Part shown: positions 5,850 through 14,466 of the stretch, piece after piece | How positions within the stretch are numbered: the first letter of the stretch is position 1 | Layout of the letters: each line of letters starts with the position of its first letter | Source of the DNA: Bacillota bacterium | GTDB taxonomy: Bacteria; Bacillota; Dehalobacteriia; UBA4068; UBA4997 | DNA: 35,407 nucleotides | Assembly (NCBI GenBank): GCA_021769035.1 | Contig: JAETTP010000001.1 | Location: 1-35,407, forward strand | Direction of reading: 5' to 3' | The notes under the pieces: generated by a model | Seen by the model: only the letters and a program-made list of their open reading frames with translations | Told to the model about the DNA's origin: nothing | The model's database searches: none | Made by a program: the position numbers and the translations under genes

Positions 5850-5895
5850 AAACAAAAAAACCCCTTTCAGTGTTAAAACTGAAAGGGGTTTTTGT
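5850..5895 (-). terminator. Terminator of the tRNA operon
   Basis: A stem of about 12 bp (AACCCCTTTCAG with CTGAAAGGGGTT, 5859-5890) is followed by a U-run on the minus strand (5854-5860), directly after tRNA-Glu. Confidence 0.85.
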
Positions 5896-5896
5896 T

Positions 5897-5973
5897 TGGT
5901 GACACGTACGGGATTCGAACCCGTGAATGCCAGCGTGAAAGGCTGGTGAGTTAAACCGCTTCTCCAACGTGCC
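5897..5973 (-). tRNA. tRNA-Glu (UUC)
   Basis: The cloverleaf reads on the minus strand: acceptor GGCACGT with ACGTGTC, anticodon stem CCAGC/GCTGG around the loop CTTTCAC (anticodon UUC), T arm with GGTTCGAATCC, and an encoded CCA end. It is the last gene of a three-tRNA operon. Confidence 0.92.
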
Positions 5974-5976
5974 AAA

Positions 5977-6052
5977 TGGTGATCCATCCGCGATTCGAAC
6001 GCGGGACACCCTGATTAAAAGTCAGGTGCTCTGCCAGCTGAGCTAATGGATC
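5977..6052 (-). tRNA. tRNA-Lys (UUU)
   Basis: 76 nt with acceptor GATCCAT/ATGGATC, loop CTTTTAA (anticodon UUU), T-loop GTTCGAATC and encoded CCA. The D arm AGCTCAGCTGGCAGAGC is typical. It is the middle gene of the operon. Confidence 0.93.
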
Positions 6053-6055
6053 AGA

Positions 6056-6131
6056 TGGTGGACCATCACGGACTCGAACCGTGGACATTCTGATTAAGAG
6101 TCAGCTACTCTACCAACTGAGTTAATGGTCC
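6056..6131 (-). tRNA. tRNA-Lys (CUU)
   Basis: 76 nt with acceptor GGACCAT/ATGGTCC, loop CTCTTAA (anticodon CUU), T-loop GTTCGAGTC and encoded CCA. It is the first gene of the operon and reads AAG codons. Confidence 0.92.
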
Positions 6132-6163
6132 AAAGCGTTTTATCTAAATCAACGCGCTTTAAT

Positions 6164-6192
6164 ATTATAGACTAGACAAACGGAGTTGTCAA
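6164..6192 (-). promoter_or_regulatory. Promoter of the tRNA operon
   Basis: Minus-strand TTGACA (6187-6192), 17 bp, TATAAT (6164-6169): a perfect consensus about 33 bp upstream of tRNA-Lys(CUU). Confidence 0.9.
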
Positions 6193-6348
6193 GCCCTTTT
6201 ACAAAAAAAACCTGTTATTTTCCAGCGAATTTTGCCAACCCAGCGTTTTTAATAGGTGGTAGCAGCATATTTTGGCCGGAATAAAGCAAAAAAAGCAGAT
6301 AAACGCTTAAATTTACGCAAATTGCAGCGCATGGGCCACCGGGCACTG

Positions 6349-6357
6349 TGATATAAT
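6349..6357 (+). promoter_or_regulatory. Extended -10 promoter of the VanW-domain gene
   Basis: TGA-TATAAT (6349-6357) lies 25 bp before the start codon; no good -35 is present. Confidence 0.5.
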
Positions 6358-6382
6358 TAAACTGATTAAAGGAGGGATGCTT

Positions 6383-7525
6383 ATGCAAAAGCGCTCTGGG
6401 CTGCGGGGCTACGTGCTGCTTTTGGGTTTTATGATTGCATTGTTTCTGGGGCTTTCAGCCGCGCGGGCTTGGGCCATTCCGGAGCCGGAGGGGTTGGAGC
6501 CAAGCCAGGCCGAGGCTGAGCCGGTTGGGTGGCGGTTGCTACTGCACACGCCGGACGGCGGCCAGCAGGAATATTGGTTGGCGGAGGTGTTTGCAGATTC
6601 CACAGGCTACGAGTGGAATTTAGGGCAGCCTTATCTACCGCTACGCCTATTGGCAGAGGTTGGTGAAATTCCTTTGGGCTGGCAGGAATATCAGGTGGGC
6701 CGCGTGCACAGTGGGACGGCCGTTTGGGCCGGGCATCAGGGCTTCGTATTTCTGCTGCCCGGCCGTCAGCAGCTAATAAGAGTGGCAGCCGACGGCCAAG
6801 CAACCATTCAGCAGGAATATGCCGCGCCTCTGCTGCTGGAGAACACCCTTTGTCTGCCGCTGGCTTTGCTGGAACCGCTGGGCCTGAGCTGGCAGCTGCA
6901 AAGCGAGCAGCGGCTGGTGGAGGTTTGGCTGCCAGATTGCTCAAACGAGCTATCTATTAATATGGAAGAAATAGATTTGGCGGCGGCCTGGCAGTTGGCA
7001 GAGCCCAAACTGGCAGAAATTTGGGCAGTGGAAGCAGAGGCCCAACTGCTGGCAGCGGCGGAAACAGCTTTTAATCCGGAGCAGCAAAACCGCAGCCAGA
7101 ATATTTATCTGGCGGCAGAGGCGCTGCATGGTTTGCAGCTGGCCCCTGGCGAGGAGTTTTCTTTTAATGCAGCGGTTGGGCCGCGCACAGCGGAGCGCGG
7201 TTTTCTGCCGGCCATCATTTTTGTGGAGAGGCGGCCGGTGCAGGGGTTGGGCGGCGGCATTTGCCAGGTCAGCAGCACCTTATATCTGGCCTTGCGCCAA
7301 ACGAATTTGGCGGTTTTGGAGCGGCATCCCCACTCTCTGGCAGTTGATTATGCCCCGGCTGGCGGCGACGCCACAGTGGCCTGGGGTTCAAAGGATTTAC
7401 GCTGGCAAAATAATCTGACGGAGCCCGTTTATTTGCTGTGTCGGATTGGCGGCGGCCGCTTGCGGATCGAAATTTGGCAGGGAGAAACACCTGCGGAGTT
7501 GCCCACACTCTTTATTTTGGAGTAG
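6383..7525 (+). CDS. Exported VanW-domain protein
   Basis: 380 residues. The second of two close ATGs is chosen because the first directly abuts GGAGGG. A hydrophobic N-terminal segment (about 8-32, ending RAWA) is a signal peptide or membrane anchor. Residues ~60-200 resemble the copper-amine-oxidase-N type repeats of surface proteins, but only loosely. The C-terminal ~150 residues are a VanW-like domain, recognisable by NRSQNIYLAAEALHG, LAPGEEFSFNAAVGPRT, GGGICQVSSTLY and ERHPHS. VanW occurs in vancomycin-resistance clusters and in many surface proteins; its reaction is not known to me. The gene is monocistronic with its own promoter and no van genes nearby, so a general envelope role is more likely than glycopeptide resistance. 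Confidence 0.8.
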   Translation: MQKRSGLRGYVLLLGFMIALFLGLSAARAWAIPEPEGLEPSQAEAEPVGWRLLLHTPDGGQQEYWLAEVFADSTGYEWNLGQPYLPLRLLAEVGEIPLGWQEYQVGRVHSGTAVWAGHQGFVFLLPGRQQLIRVAADGQATIQQEYAAPLLLENTLCLPLALLEPLGLSWQLQSEQRLVEVWLPDCSNELSINMEEIDLAAAWQLAEPKLAEIWAVEAEAQLLAAAETAFNPEQQNRSQNIYLAAEALHGLQLAPGEEFSFNAAVGPRTAERGFLPAIIFVERRPVQGLGGGICQVSSTLYLALRQTNLAVLERHPHSLAVDYAPAGGDATVAWGSKDLRWQNNLTEPVYLLCRIGGGRLRIEIWQGETPAELPTLFILE

Positions 7526-7582
7526 ACGCTGATAAAACGGAATAAATAACGGCAGAAAAGCGATAACATGAGCAAAAATTTG

Positions 7583-7611
7583 TTGACAGTTCGGGTGGAA
7601 AATAGTATAAT
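7583..7611 (+). promoter_or_regulatory. Promoter of purA
   Basis: TTGACA (7583-7588), 17 bp, TATAAT (7606-7611). It leaves a leader of about 60 nt before purA. Confidence 0.85.
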
Positions 7612-7650
7612 TTTAGGTAATAGAGGGCAAGAAGCTCCTGGCCCCAATAA

Positions 7651-8967
<1,317 letters not shown>

Positions 8968-9036
8968 CCAGGTTTTTGGCCCACCACAAGGATAGCAGTT
9001 TGCTAATAAAATTAAATATTAAAGAAGGGGTTGCTT

Positions 9037-9777
9037 ATGACGAAAGAAACTACAAGGGACCCTGCGCAAAAGCTGGAGTCCAAATGGCAAAAGATTTTAA
9101 AAGAATTCGGTAAAAATCCGCGGGATGTGCAGACCATACCAAAGATAAATCGACCGGGGCGTTGGTTTTACGTGGTGGCCTTAAATGGCAATTTATATGT
9201 GCGCCACGCCATGGAGCCGGAGCATCAGGAGCGTGCCTGCAAGCTGAAACGACAACGCCACCTGTTGCGTAGCGAATTTGAGCGCGTATTTAATTTGTAT
9301 CAGCGCTGGAGCAAGGGCGAAAAAATTTGGGGGCGCAACCTGGCCAACAAGGCCGAGGATGAAGCCCAAACCAAAATGCTGGTGTATTGGTTTGGCGTTT
9401 TTGCCGCCGTGTGGCCCTCCAAACATAATTTCAATGGTTTTAAACATCAGGTTGGCCTGGAACGCTGGCAGAAAATTGTGGAGGAATTTTCCGCCAATCC
9501 ACACGACGTGAAAACAATGCCCACCAACCGGCGGGCCAGCAAATGGTTTTACGTCTACGTGGAAAAAAACAGCCTCTATGTGGATAAAAGCCCCAACGTG
9601 CCGCCGGAGGACAGCTGCAAAATATCGCAACGGCGTTTTCTGCGCCCCAGCGAGCTGGAGGATATGTGGCTGTTCTATCAACGCCGGCAGGATGGGGAAA
9701 ATATTTTCCGGGAGGCAACGGAGCGTTGCCGCAATCAGGTCTATTGGTATGGGATATTCGCCGATTTAGGTTGGTAA
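9037..9777 (+). CDS. Unrecognised protein made of two copies of a ~105-residue domain
   Basis: 246 residues, no signal peptide or membrane segment, rich in Trp, Tyr, Arg and Lys. The sequence is an internal duplication: residues ~16-127 and ~142-246 share WQKI(L/V)xEFxxNPxDVxT(I/M)P, then (R/K)WFYV, NxLYV, an LRxSE/LRPSE helix with YQR, GE(K/N)I(W/F), and end YWFGVFAAVW or YWYGIFADLGW. I do not recognise the family. Soluble, basic-aromatic repeats of this kind could bind nucleic acid or a ligand, but that is a guess. ATG at 9037 is chosen over TTG at 9031 because AAGAAGGGG lies six bases before it. It sits between purA and ndk; a 3' interspersed repeat follows. Confidence 0.75.
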   Translation: MTKETTRDPAQKLESKWQKILKEFGKNPRDVQTIPKINRPGRWFYVVALNGNLYVRHAMEPEHQERACKLKRQRHLLRSEFERVFNLYQRWSKGEKIWGRNLANKAEDEAQTKMLVYWFGVFAAVWPSKHNFNGFKHQVGLERWQKIVEEFSANPHDVKTMPTNRRASKWFYVYVEKNSLYVDKSPNVPPEDSCKISQRRFLRPSELEDMWLFYQRRQDGENIFREATERCRNQVYWYGIFADLGW

Positions 9778-9783
9778 CTGAAA

Positions 9784-9876
9784 GCTCAAGAGCAGCTCAT
9801 CCGCTTTGTCATCAGCTTATTCGCCTTGTCAACGGCTCATAAACTGATTCCGCGCATCTGAACCACTTTTGAACTT
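9784..9876 (+). repeat. Interspersed repeat, short copy
   Basis: The segment begins with the small palindrome GCTCAAGAGC, then carries GCTTTGTCATCAGCTT and CGCGCATCTGA. These match 21565-21688 in the same order. The inner hairpin part seen in the other copy is missing here. It lies between two genes and codes for nothing. Confidence 0.6.
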
Positions 9877-9914
9877 TCAAGGTTAAAATACACTTATTAA
9901 AAAGGAGTAATCAA

Positions 9915-10313
9915 ATGGAAAGAACTTACATTATGCTGAAGCCGGACGCCTTAAAGCGCGGCGTGGCTGGGGAGATTATCTCTCGGATTGAACACAAAGG
10001 CTATAAAATTGTGGAGGCCAAAACTATGCAGCTGGGCGAAGCTGTGCTGAAAGAGCATTATGCTCATATTGCAGACAAGCCGTTTTTCCCGGAGCTGGTG
10101 GAATATATGACCAGCGGCCCGGTGCTGGCAATGATTGTGGAGGGCCCCGACGTGGTACTGGGCATGCGTATTTTGATGGGCGCAACCAAATTTGAGGAGG
10201 CCGCCCCTGGCACTATCCGCGGCGATTATGCTTTCTGCACCACCGAAAATCTGATTCACGGCTCCGACAGCGTGGAAAACGCCGAGATTGAAATTAAACG
10301 CTTTTTCGGCTAA
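9915..10313 (+). CDS. ndk: Nucleoside diphosphate kinase
   Basis: 132 residues, the short bacterial form. It moves the gamma-phosphate of ATP onto other (d)NDPs through a phosphohistidine, balancing nucleotide pools in the cytosol. The N-terminal ERTYIMLKPDALKRG and the active-site NLIHGSDS, with His115, are diagnostic; VEGPDVVLGMRILMGAT is the nucleotide-binding part. AAAGGAG precedes the ATG by six bases. It stands before pckA with about 120 bp between. Confidence 0.97.
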   Translation: MERTYIMLKPDALKRGVAGEIISRIEHKGYKIVEAKTMQLGEAVLKEHYAHIADKPFFPELVEYMTSGPVLAMIVEGPDVVLGMRILMGATKFEEAAPGTIRGDYAFCTTENLIHGSDSVENAEIEIKRFFG

Positions 10314-10436
10314 GCCGTTGTTCCAGTATATATAATAAGGAAGAAACAGGATTAAAACATTGCCGCAAGGCAAGCAGGATACAAAATAAAAAATTAAGAC
10401 GGCTTTTAGGCAGTCTTAAAAAAGGAGGAATGGCTT

Positions 10437-12014
10437 ATGAGTATGAGAGAACAACTGGCAGCTGCCGGTTACATTAATCTGGGTGCAATTTTTGAAAACC
10501 TGCCCCCGGCCCTGTTGGTGGAACAGGCGCTGAGCCGTGGCGAGGGCCGCATGGCCAGCACGGGAGCTTTGGCGGTGGAAACCGGCAAGTATACCGGCCG
10601 CTCGCCGGAGGACCGTTTTGTGGTGGAGGACGCCACCACCAAGGACACTGTGGATTGGGGCAAAATCAACAAGCCCTTTGACCCGGAAGCCTTTGCTGCC
10701 CTGCGCAGCCGCCAAAAGGCTTATCTGGAGGGCCGCGACGTTTTTGTTTTTGACGGCTACATCGGCGCGGACGAGGATTATCGCATTCCGGTGCGGGTGA
10801 TTAACGAGTACGCCTGGCAGAACCTGTTTATTCACCAGCTGTTGCGCCGCCCCACTGAGGAGGAGCTGGCTAACTTTAAGCCGGAGGTTACACTGGTTTG
10901 CACGCCTGGTTTTAAGGCTATCCCGGAGCTGGACAAAACAAACTCGGAGGCCTTTATTATCCTGAACTTCACCAGCAAGGAGATTTTGATTGGCGGCGCT
11001 TCCTATGCCGGCGAGATGAAAAAATCCTGCTTCAGCTACATGAACTATATGATGCCGGAGCACGGCGTTTGCCCGATGCACTGCTCCGCCAACATTGGCG
11101 CAGACGGCACCACCGCTTTGTTCTTTGGCCTTTCCGGCACCGGCAAGACCACCCTTTCCGCCGACCCGCAGCGGCAGCTGATTGGCGACGACGAGCATGG
11201 CTGGTCGGAAAAAGGCGTTTTCAACTTCGAGGGCGGCTGCTATGCCAAGGCTATCAAGCTTTCCCGCGAGGGCGAGCCGCAGATTTGGAACGCTATTAAG
11301 TTCGGTGCAGTGATTGAAAACGTGGTTATGGACCCGACTACTCGCCTGGCCGACTACGACGACGACACCCTGACCGAGAATATCCGCACCGGCTACCCGG
11401 TGGATTATATTCCGGACGCAGTGCTTTCCGGCAAAGGCGGCCAACCCAAGGCGATTATCTTCCTGACGGCCGACGCTTTTGGCGTGCTGCCGCCGGTGGC
11501 TAAGCTGGACCAAAACCAGGCTAGTTACTACTACCTGTCCGGCTACACCAGCAAGTTGGCCGGCACGGAGCGCGGTATTACCGAGCCGCAGGCCACTTTC
11601 TCCGCCGGCTTTGGCGCACCTTTCCTGCCCCGTGCGGTTGGTGAGTATGCCAAGCTGCTGCGCGCCAACATTGCCAAATACGGCACTGAGGTTTATATGC
11701 TGAACACCGGCTGGACGGGCGGCCCCTACGGAGTGGGCAGCCGTATGAAGCTGGCTTACACCCGCGCGATGGTGACGGCGGCCTTAAATGGCGAGCTGGC
11801 TAATGTGGAATACGAGAAAGACCCGATTTTTGGTCTGGCTGTGCCGAAAACCTGCCCCAATGTGCCGGCTGAAGTTTTGAATCCTCGTAGCACCTGGGCG
11901 GACAAGGACGCTTACGACGAATCCGCTAAAAAGTTGGCGGCTCTGTTTGTGGAGAACTTTAAGACATACCACGGCGTGGACGCGGATATTTTGGCGGCCG
12001 GCCCTGGCAAGTAA
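10437..12014 (+). CDS. pckA: Phosphoenolpyruvate carboxykinase (ATP)
   Basis: 525 residues. It interconverts oxaloacetate + ATP and PEP + CO2 + ADP. In anaerobes it often runs towards oxaloacetate, feeding succinate or propionate formation, but the direction cannot be read here. The P-loop GLSGTGKT (231-238), LIGDDEHGW, GRSPEDRF and the FEGGCYAK segment identify the ATP-dependent family. The start follows AAAGGAGG. The leader holds a small hairpin (TTAAGAC 10394-10400 with GTCTTAA 10413-10419) right in front of the ribosome-binding site, which could affect translation. A terminator follows the gene. Confidence 0.97.
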   Translation: MSMREQLAAAGYINLGAIFENLPPALLVEQALSRGEGRMASTGALAVETGKYTGRSPEDRFVVEDATTKDTVDWGKINKPFDPEAFAALRSRQKAYLEGRDVFVFDGYIGADEDYRIPVRVINEYAWQNLFIHQLLRRPTEEELANFKPEVTLVCTPGFKAIPELDKTNSEAFIILNFTSKEILIGGASYAGEMKKSCFSYMNYMMPEHGVCPMHCSANIGADGTTALFFGLSGTGKTTLSADPQRQLIGDDEHGWSEKGVFNFEGGCYAKAIKLSREGEPQIWNAIKFGAVIENVVMDPTTRLADYDDDTLTENIRTGYPVDYIPDAVLSGKGGQPKAIIFLTADAFGVLPPVAKLDQNQASYYYLSGYTSKLAGTERGITEPQATFSAGFGAPFLPRAVGEYAKLLRANIAKYGTEVYMLNTGWTGGPYGVGSRMKLAYTRAMVTAALNGELANVEYEKDPIFGLAVPKTCPNVPAEVLNPRSTWADKDAYDESAKKLAALFVENFKTYHGVDADILAAGPGK

Positions 12015-12047
12015 TATTTTACAATGCTGATAAAGAAGTGCTGATAG

Positions 12048-12083
12048 AAAAGTGCGTTGGGCGAGGGCCTGACGCACTTTTTG
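12048..12083 (+). terminator. Terminator of pckA
   Basis: AAAGTGCGT (12049-12057) pairs with ACGCACTTT (12072-12080), followed by TT and a short T-rich tail; 34 bp after the stop codon. Confidence 0.75.
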
Positions 12084-12094
12084 TTGATAAAATG

Positions 12095-12123
12095 TTGATA
12101 AAAGCACTGGGATGTGCTATAAT
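12095..12123 (+). promoter_or_regulatory. Promoter of the three-gene membrane-protein cluster
   Basis: TTGATA (12095-12100), 17 bp, TATAAT (12118-12123) with a TGC extension before the -10. Confidence 0.8.
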
Positions 12124-12157
12124 CTCGGTAAATATATTATAAAGGAGTGTGATAGTG

Positions 12158-12817
12158 ATGACTATTGCGAAGCGGTTTTGTGTGTTAGGGTTGATTTTGA
12201 CGCCGATTGTTGGTTTTTGGACGTTTATTGGGATTGGCTTTGGCTGCGCTTTGGATAATTTGTTTGCAGCCTTTTTGCTGATTCAGGCGTTGATTATCAG
12301 CTCATTTGTGGTGATGTTGGTTGGTTACAATTTGAAAGATGAGAAGCGCAGCCAAAATGTTTGCGTGGCCGGTGTGCTGCTGTTTGTTATGGCGATGGCC
12401 AGCACGGCCTGGGGATTTAATTATAAGATGAATGGGGTTTGGCAGCCCTATGCCGGTTTGCGGACGGCCCAGGTGCTGACCGTGCAGCTGGATAATTACG
12501 AGGGGCAGACTTTGGCGGCTGAGGACGCGGAGCAGGTGTTGGAGCTTATGCAGCAGGTGAAGTTGCGCAATCCGGTGATGGATGGGGATTGGACGCCCTA
12601 CCCAGAGGAGGCAAAGGGCGAGCGCGGCAGATTTTTAGTGCGTTTGGTTGATGACAAGGCTTATTCCTTAGGTATGATAGATAATTACTATTTCCGCGGC
12701 AGTTATTGTTATGAAGCTGCCAACCCGGAGGTGGGCGCGGCCCTGCAAAGCCTTTACGCTGAGCTGGCGGAAAAATATGGCCCGGCAGACGACGGCACGC
12801 AGCTGGCGGCGGAATAG
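12158..12817 (+). CDS. Membrane protein of unknown function, paralog 1 of 3
   Basis: 219 residues from the ATG preceded by AAAGGAGTG; the upstream GTGs overlap the ribosome-binding site. Three hydrophobic segments (about 6-28, 34-58, 68-90) are followed by a soluble domain of ~120 residues containing WQPYAGLR, AEDAEQVLELMQQV and a C-terminus LYAELAEKYGPADDGTQLAAE. The two downstream genes share this plan, the MT(I/V)AKRF start and the ending, so this is a tandem gene family. The soluble part probably faces outside. I do not recognise the family. Confidence 0.8.
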   Translation: MTIAKRFCVLGLILTPIVGFWTFIGIGFGCALDNLFAAFLLIQALIISSFVVMLVGYNLKDEKRSQNVCVAGVLLFVMAMASTAWGFNYKMNGVWQPYAGLRTAQVLTVQLDNYEGQTLAAEDAEQVLELMQQVKLRNPVMDGDWTPYPEEAKGERGRFLVRLVDDKAYSLGMIDNYYFRGSYCYEAANPEVGAALQSLYAELAEKYGPADDGTQLAAE

Positions 12818-12838
12818 GCGAAAAGGGGTGTGGTTGTG

Positions 12839-13531
12839 ATGACTGTTGCGAAAAGATTCGCCGTTTTTGCACTTATCTTTACACCGTTTCTTTTTATTTT
12901 TTGTGTGGGTAATTGGGTTATTGCTGAATATATGGAGATGAGCCGGCTGCTTTTGGAGGTGCTGTTTTGGTGCCCGCTGCTGGCGGCCGCGCTGCTGTTT
13001 ATTGGCTGTATGATTAGGGAGCCACGCTTACAAAGAGGCGTTTGCTGTTCCGGCCTGTTCGTTTTTGCCTTGGCGCTGGCTGCCCTGATTAGCAGCTGGG
13101 GCCCCGTGCACGCCAGGGATTGGCAGCCTTATTTGGGTGTGCAGGAAGTTGACGATTTGAAAGTCTACATATATTATTACAACGACCAGCCGGAACCAAG
13201 CCTTGAACACGCTCAGCTTGCCGCCGCGGACGCGGAGCAGGTGACGGAGCTTTTGCAGCAGGTTCAGATGAATAGGCCAAAGTTCAACTTTCGGCAAGTC
13301 CGGGACGAGTTGACAGCAGCCGGCGAGCCTTATGTTCAGTTCAGCGTGCACACAGAAAAGGGCTGGAGAAAAAGCGGCGTAGGTATGTGCCCGCCATACT
13401 ATATTTTCAGCGACGATACGGCTTATGTGGCAGCAGACGAGCAGGTTTGCAAGGATTTAAAGACTCTTTACGACGAGCTGCTGCCGAAATATCTGCCGGC
13501 AGACGAAGGCACGCAGCTGGCGGCGGAATAG
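12839..13531 (+). CDS. Membrane protein of unknown function, paralog 2 of 3
   Basis: 230 residues, starting MTVAKRFAVFALIF. It has three hydrophobic segments and a soluble domain with WQPYLGVQEVDDLKVYIYY, AADAEQVTELLQQVQ and the ending LLPKYLPADEGTQLAAE. The intergenic stretch in front of it (stop codon, GCGAAAAGGGGTGTGG, start) is the same as that in front of the third gene, showing a tandem duplication. It is only 21 bp from gene 1 and should be co-transcribed from 12095. The soluble domain differs enough from paralog 1 to suggest divergence after copying. Confidence 0.8.
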   Translation: MTVAKRFAVFALIFTPFLFIFCVGNWVIAEYMEMSRLLLEVLFWCPLLAAALLFIGCMIREPRLQRGVCCSGLFVFALALAALISSWGPVHARDWQPYLGVQEVDDLKVYIYYYNDQPEPSLEHAQLAAADAEQVTELLQQVQMNRPKFNFRQVRDELTAAGEPYVQFSVHTEKGWRKSGVGMCPPYYIFSDDTAYVAADEQVCKDLKTLYDELLPKYLPADEGTQLAAE

Positions 13532-13552
13532 GCGAAAAGGGGTGTGGTTGTG

Positions 13553-14227
13553 ATGACCGGGTGGCAAAAGCTGGTTTTTTGGGCTTTGTTTTTTGACGTG
13601 GTTTTGGTGATATTGGGATGGGGCGCAGTTATTTCCGCTGACTTCACCCCGCACCCTATTTTGGCGGAATGGCTTTTTTGGCTGCCGCCTGTGGCTTTTG
13701 TTTGGATGTTGGTGGGCTACTGGCTGCGCCGGCCGCGAGCGCACGAGGTAATTTGCTGCTCAGGCCTGGCCTTGTTTGGCCTGTCCTTAGGGCTGGTGGT
13801 TTGCAGCTGGCAGTTTGTGCAGGGCGGCATGGTGGAGGCTTACGCGGATTTGCAGCCGTCGCAGGTGGAAAGCGTTAAATTGTATTATGACGAACGGCCC
13901 ATTGATGAATACAGCGTGCTTTCCGAGGCTGACGCGCAGCGGGTTGTGGAGTTGGTTCAGCAGGTTGTGTATTGCAATCCGTATGAGGATTTGATAAGCT
14001 CGGATTATTTGAGCCAGACGCGGGCGGAGGCCGTGCGCTTTTTGGTTCAGCTGCAGGAGGGCGGCGAGATTTACATTGACGCCAGGCCCGCGCGCCTGGT
14101 GCGGGATTGCCGCGCTTACAGTATGCCGGAGGAGCAGCTTTACTATCGGCTGCTTGATTTGCACACGGAGCTGGCGGCAAAATATGGGCCGGAAAGAACC
14201 GCAGGGCAGCTGACGGCGGAAAGATAG
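13553..14227 (+). CDS. Membrane protein of unknown function, paralog 3 of 3
   Basis: 224 residues. It starts MTGWQKLVFWALFF, so the first codons have diverged from paralogs 1 and 2, but it keeps the three hydrophobic segments and the soluble domain (YADLQPSQVESVKLYY, EADAQRVVELVQQV, LHTELAAKYGPERTAGQLTAER). Translation is probably from AAAAGGGG upstream of the ATG. It is the last gene of the cluster and meets the fba/GT operon tail to tail at the hairpin at 14231-14272. Confidence 0.8.
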   Translation: MTGWQKLVFWALFFDVVLVILGWGAVISADFTPHPILAEWLFWLPPVAFVWMLVGYWLRRPRAHEVICCSGLALFGLSLGLVVCSWQFVQGGMVEAYADLQPSQVESVKLYYDERPIDEYSVLSEADAQRVVELVQQVVYCNPYEDLISSDYLSQTRAEAVRFLVQLQEGGEIYIDARPARLVRDCRAYSMPEEQLYYRLLDLHTELAAKYGPERTAGQLTAER

Positions 14228-14230
14228 CTG

Positions 14231-14272
14231 AAAAAAATAAGGCGGCGTTCCTTTTGGGGAAACGCCGCTTTA
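14231..14272. terminator. Convergent terminator between the paralog cluster and the fba operon
   Basis: GCGGCGTT (14242-14249) pairs with AACGCCGC (14261-14268). The minus strand continues into a T-rich run (14231-14240); on the plus strand TTTAAGCTT follows. Confidence 0.8.
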
Positions 14273-14275
14273 AGC

Positions 14276-14422
14276 TTATTGCTGAACGCCGGTAATATAA
14301 GCGTCTATTAAATCTTTAAGCTCTGCTATCGTATAGGTTTTATCAGGCTCTCTTTCAAATATACGGATTAAATCATAAGCCATAGCCTTTTGCACATCTT
14401 TTCTCTCGTTTTCAGTTGGCAT
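14276..14422 (-). CDS. 48-residue protein of unknown function
   Basis: The start is the ATG at 14422, eight bases after AAAGGAG; an in-frame upstream start lacks a site. The peptide is soluble and charged: MPTENERKDVQ, then AYDLIRIFEREPDKTYT and AELKDLIDAYITGVQQ, with two or three predicted helices. It follows the glycosyltransferase gene by 44 bp and shares its terminator, so it is the third gene of the fba operon. No family is recognised. Confidence 0.65.
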   Translation of the reverse strand: MPTENERKDVQKAMAYDLIRIFEREPDKTYTIAELKDLIDAYITGVQQ

Positions 14423-14466
14423 ATAATATTCTCCTTTCCTAATTCGTACAGATAGAAACGGTTTGC

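Noticed and set aside
4646-5850. Possible CRISPR array because of repeated units
   Set aside because: Units are about 250 bp apart, unequal, and consist of promoter, RNA and terminator; there are no short regularly spaced repeats and no cas genes.
6383-7525. Vancomycin-resistance determinant
   Set aside because: Only the VanW domain is present; there is no vanH, ligase, vanX or two-component system nearby, and VanW domains are common in ordinary surface proteins.
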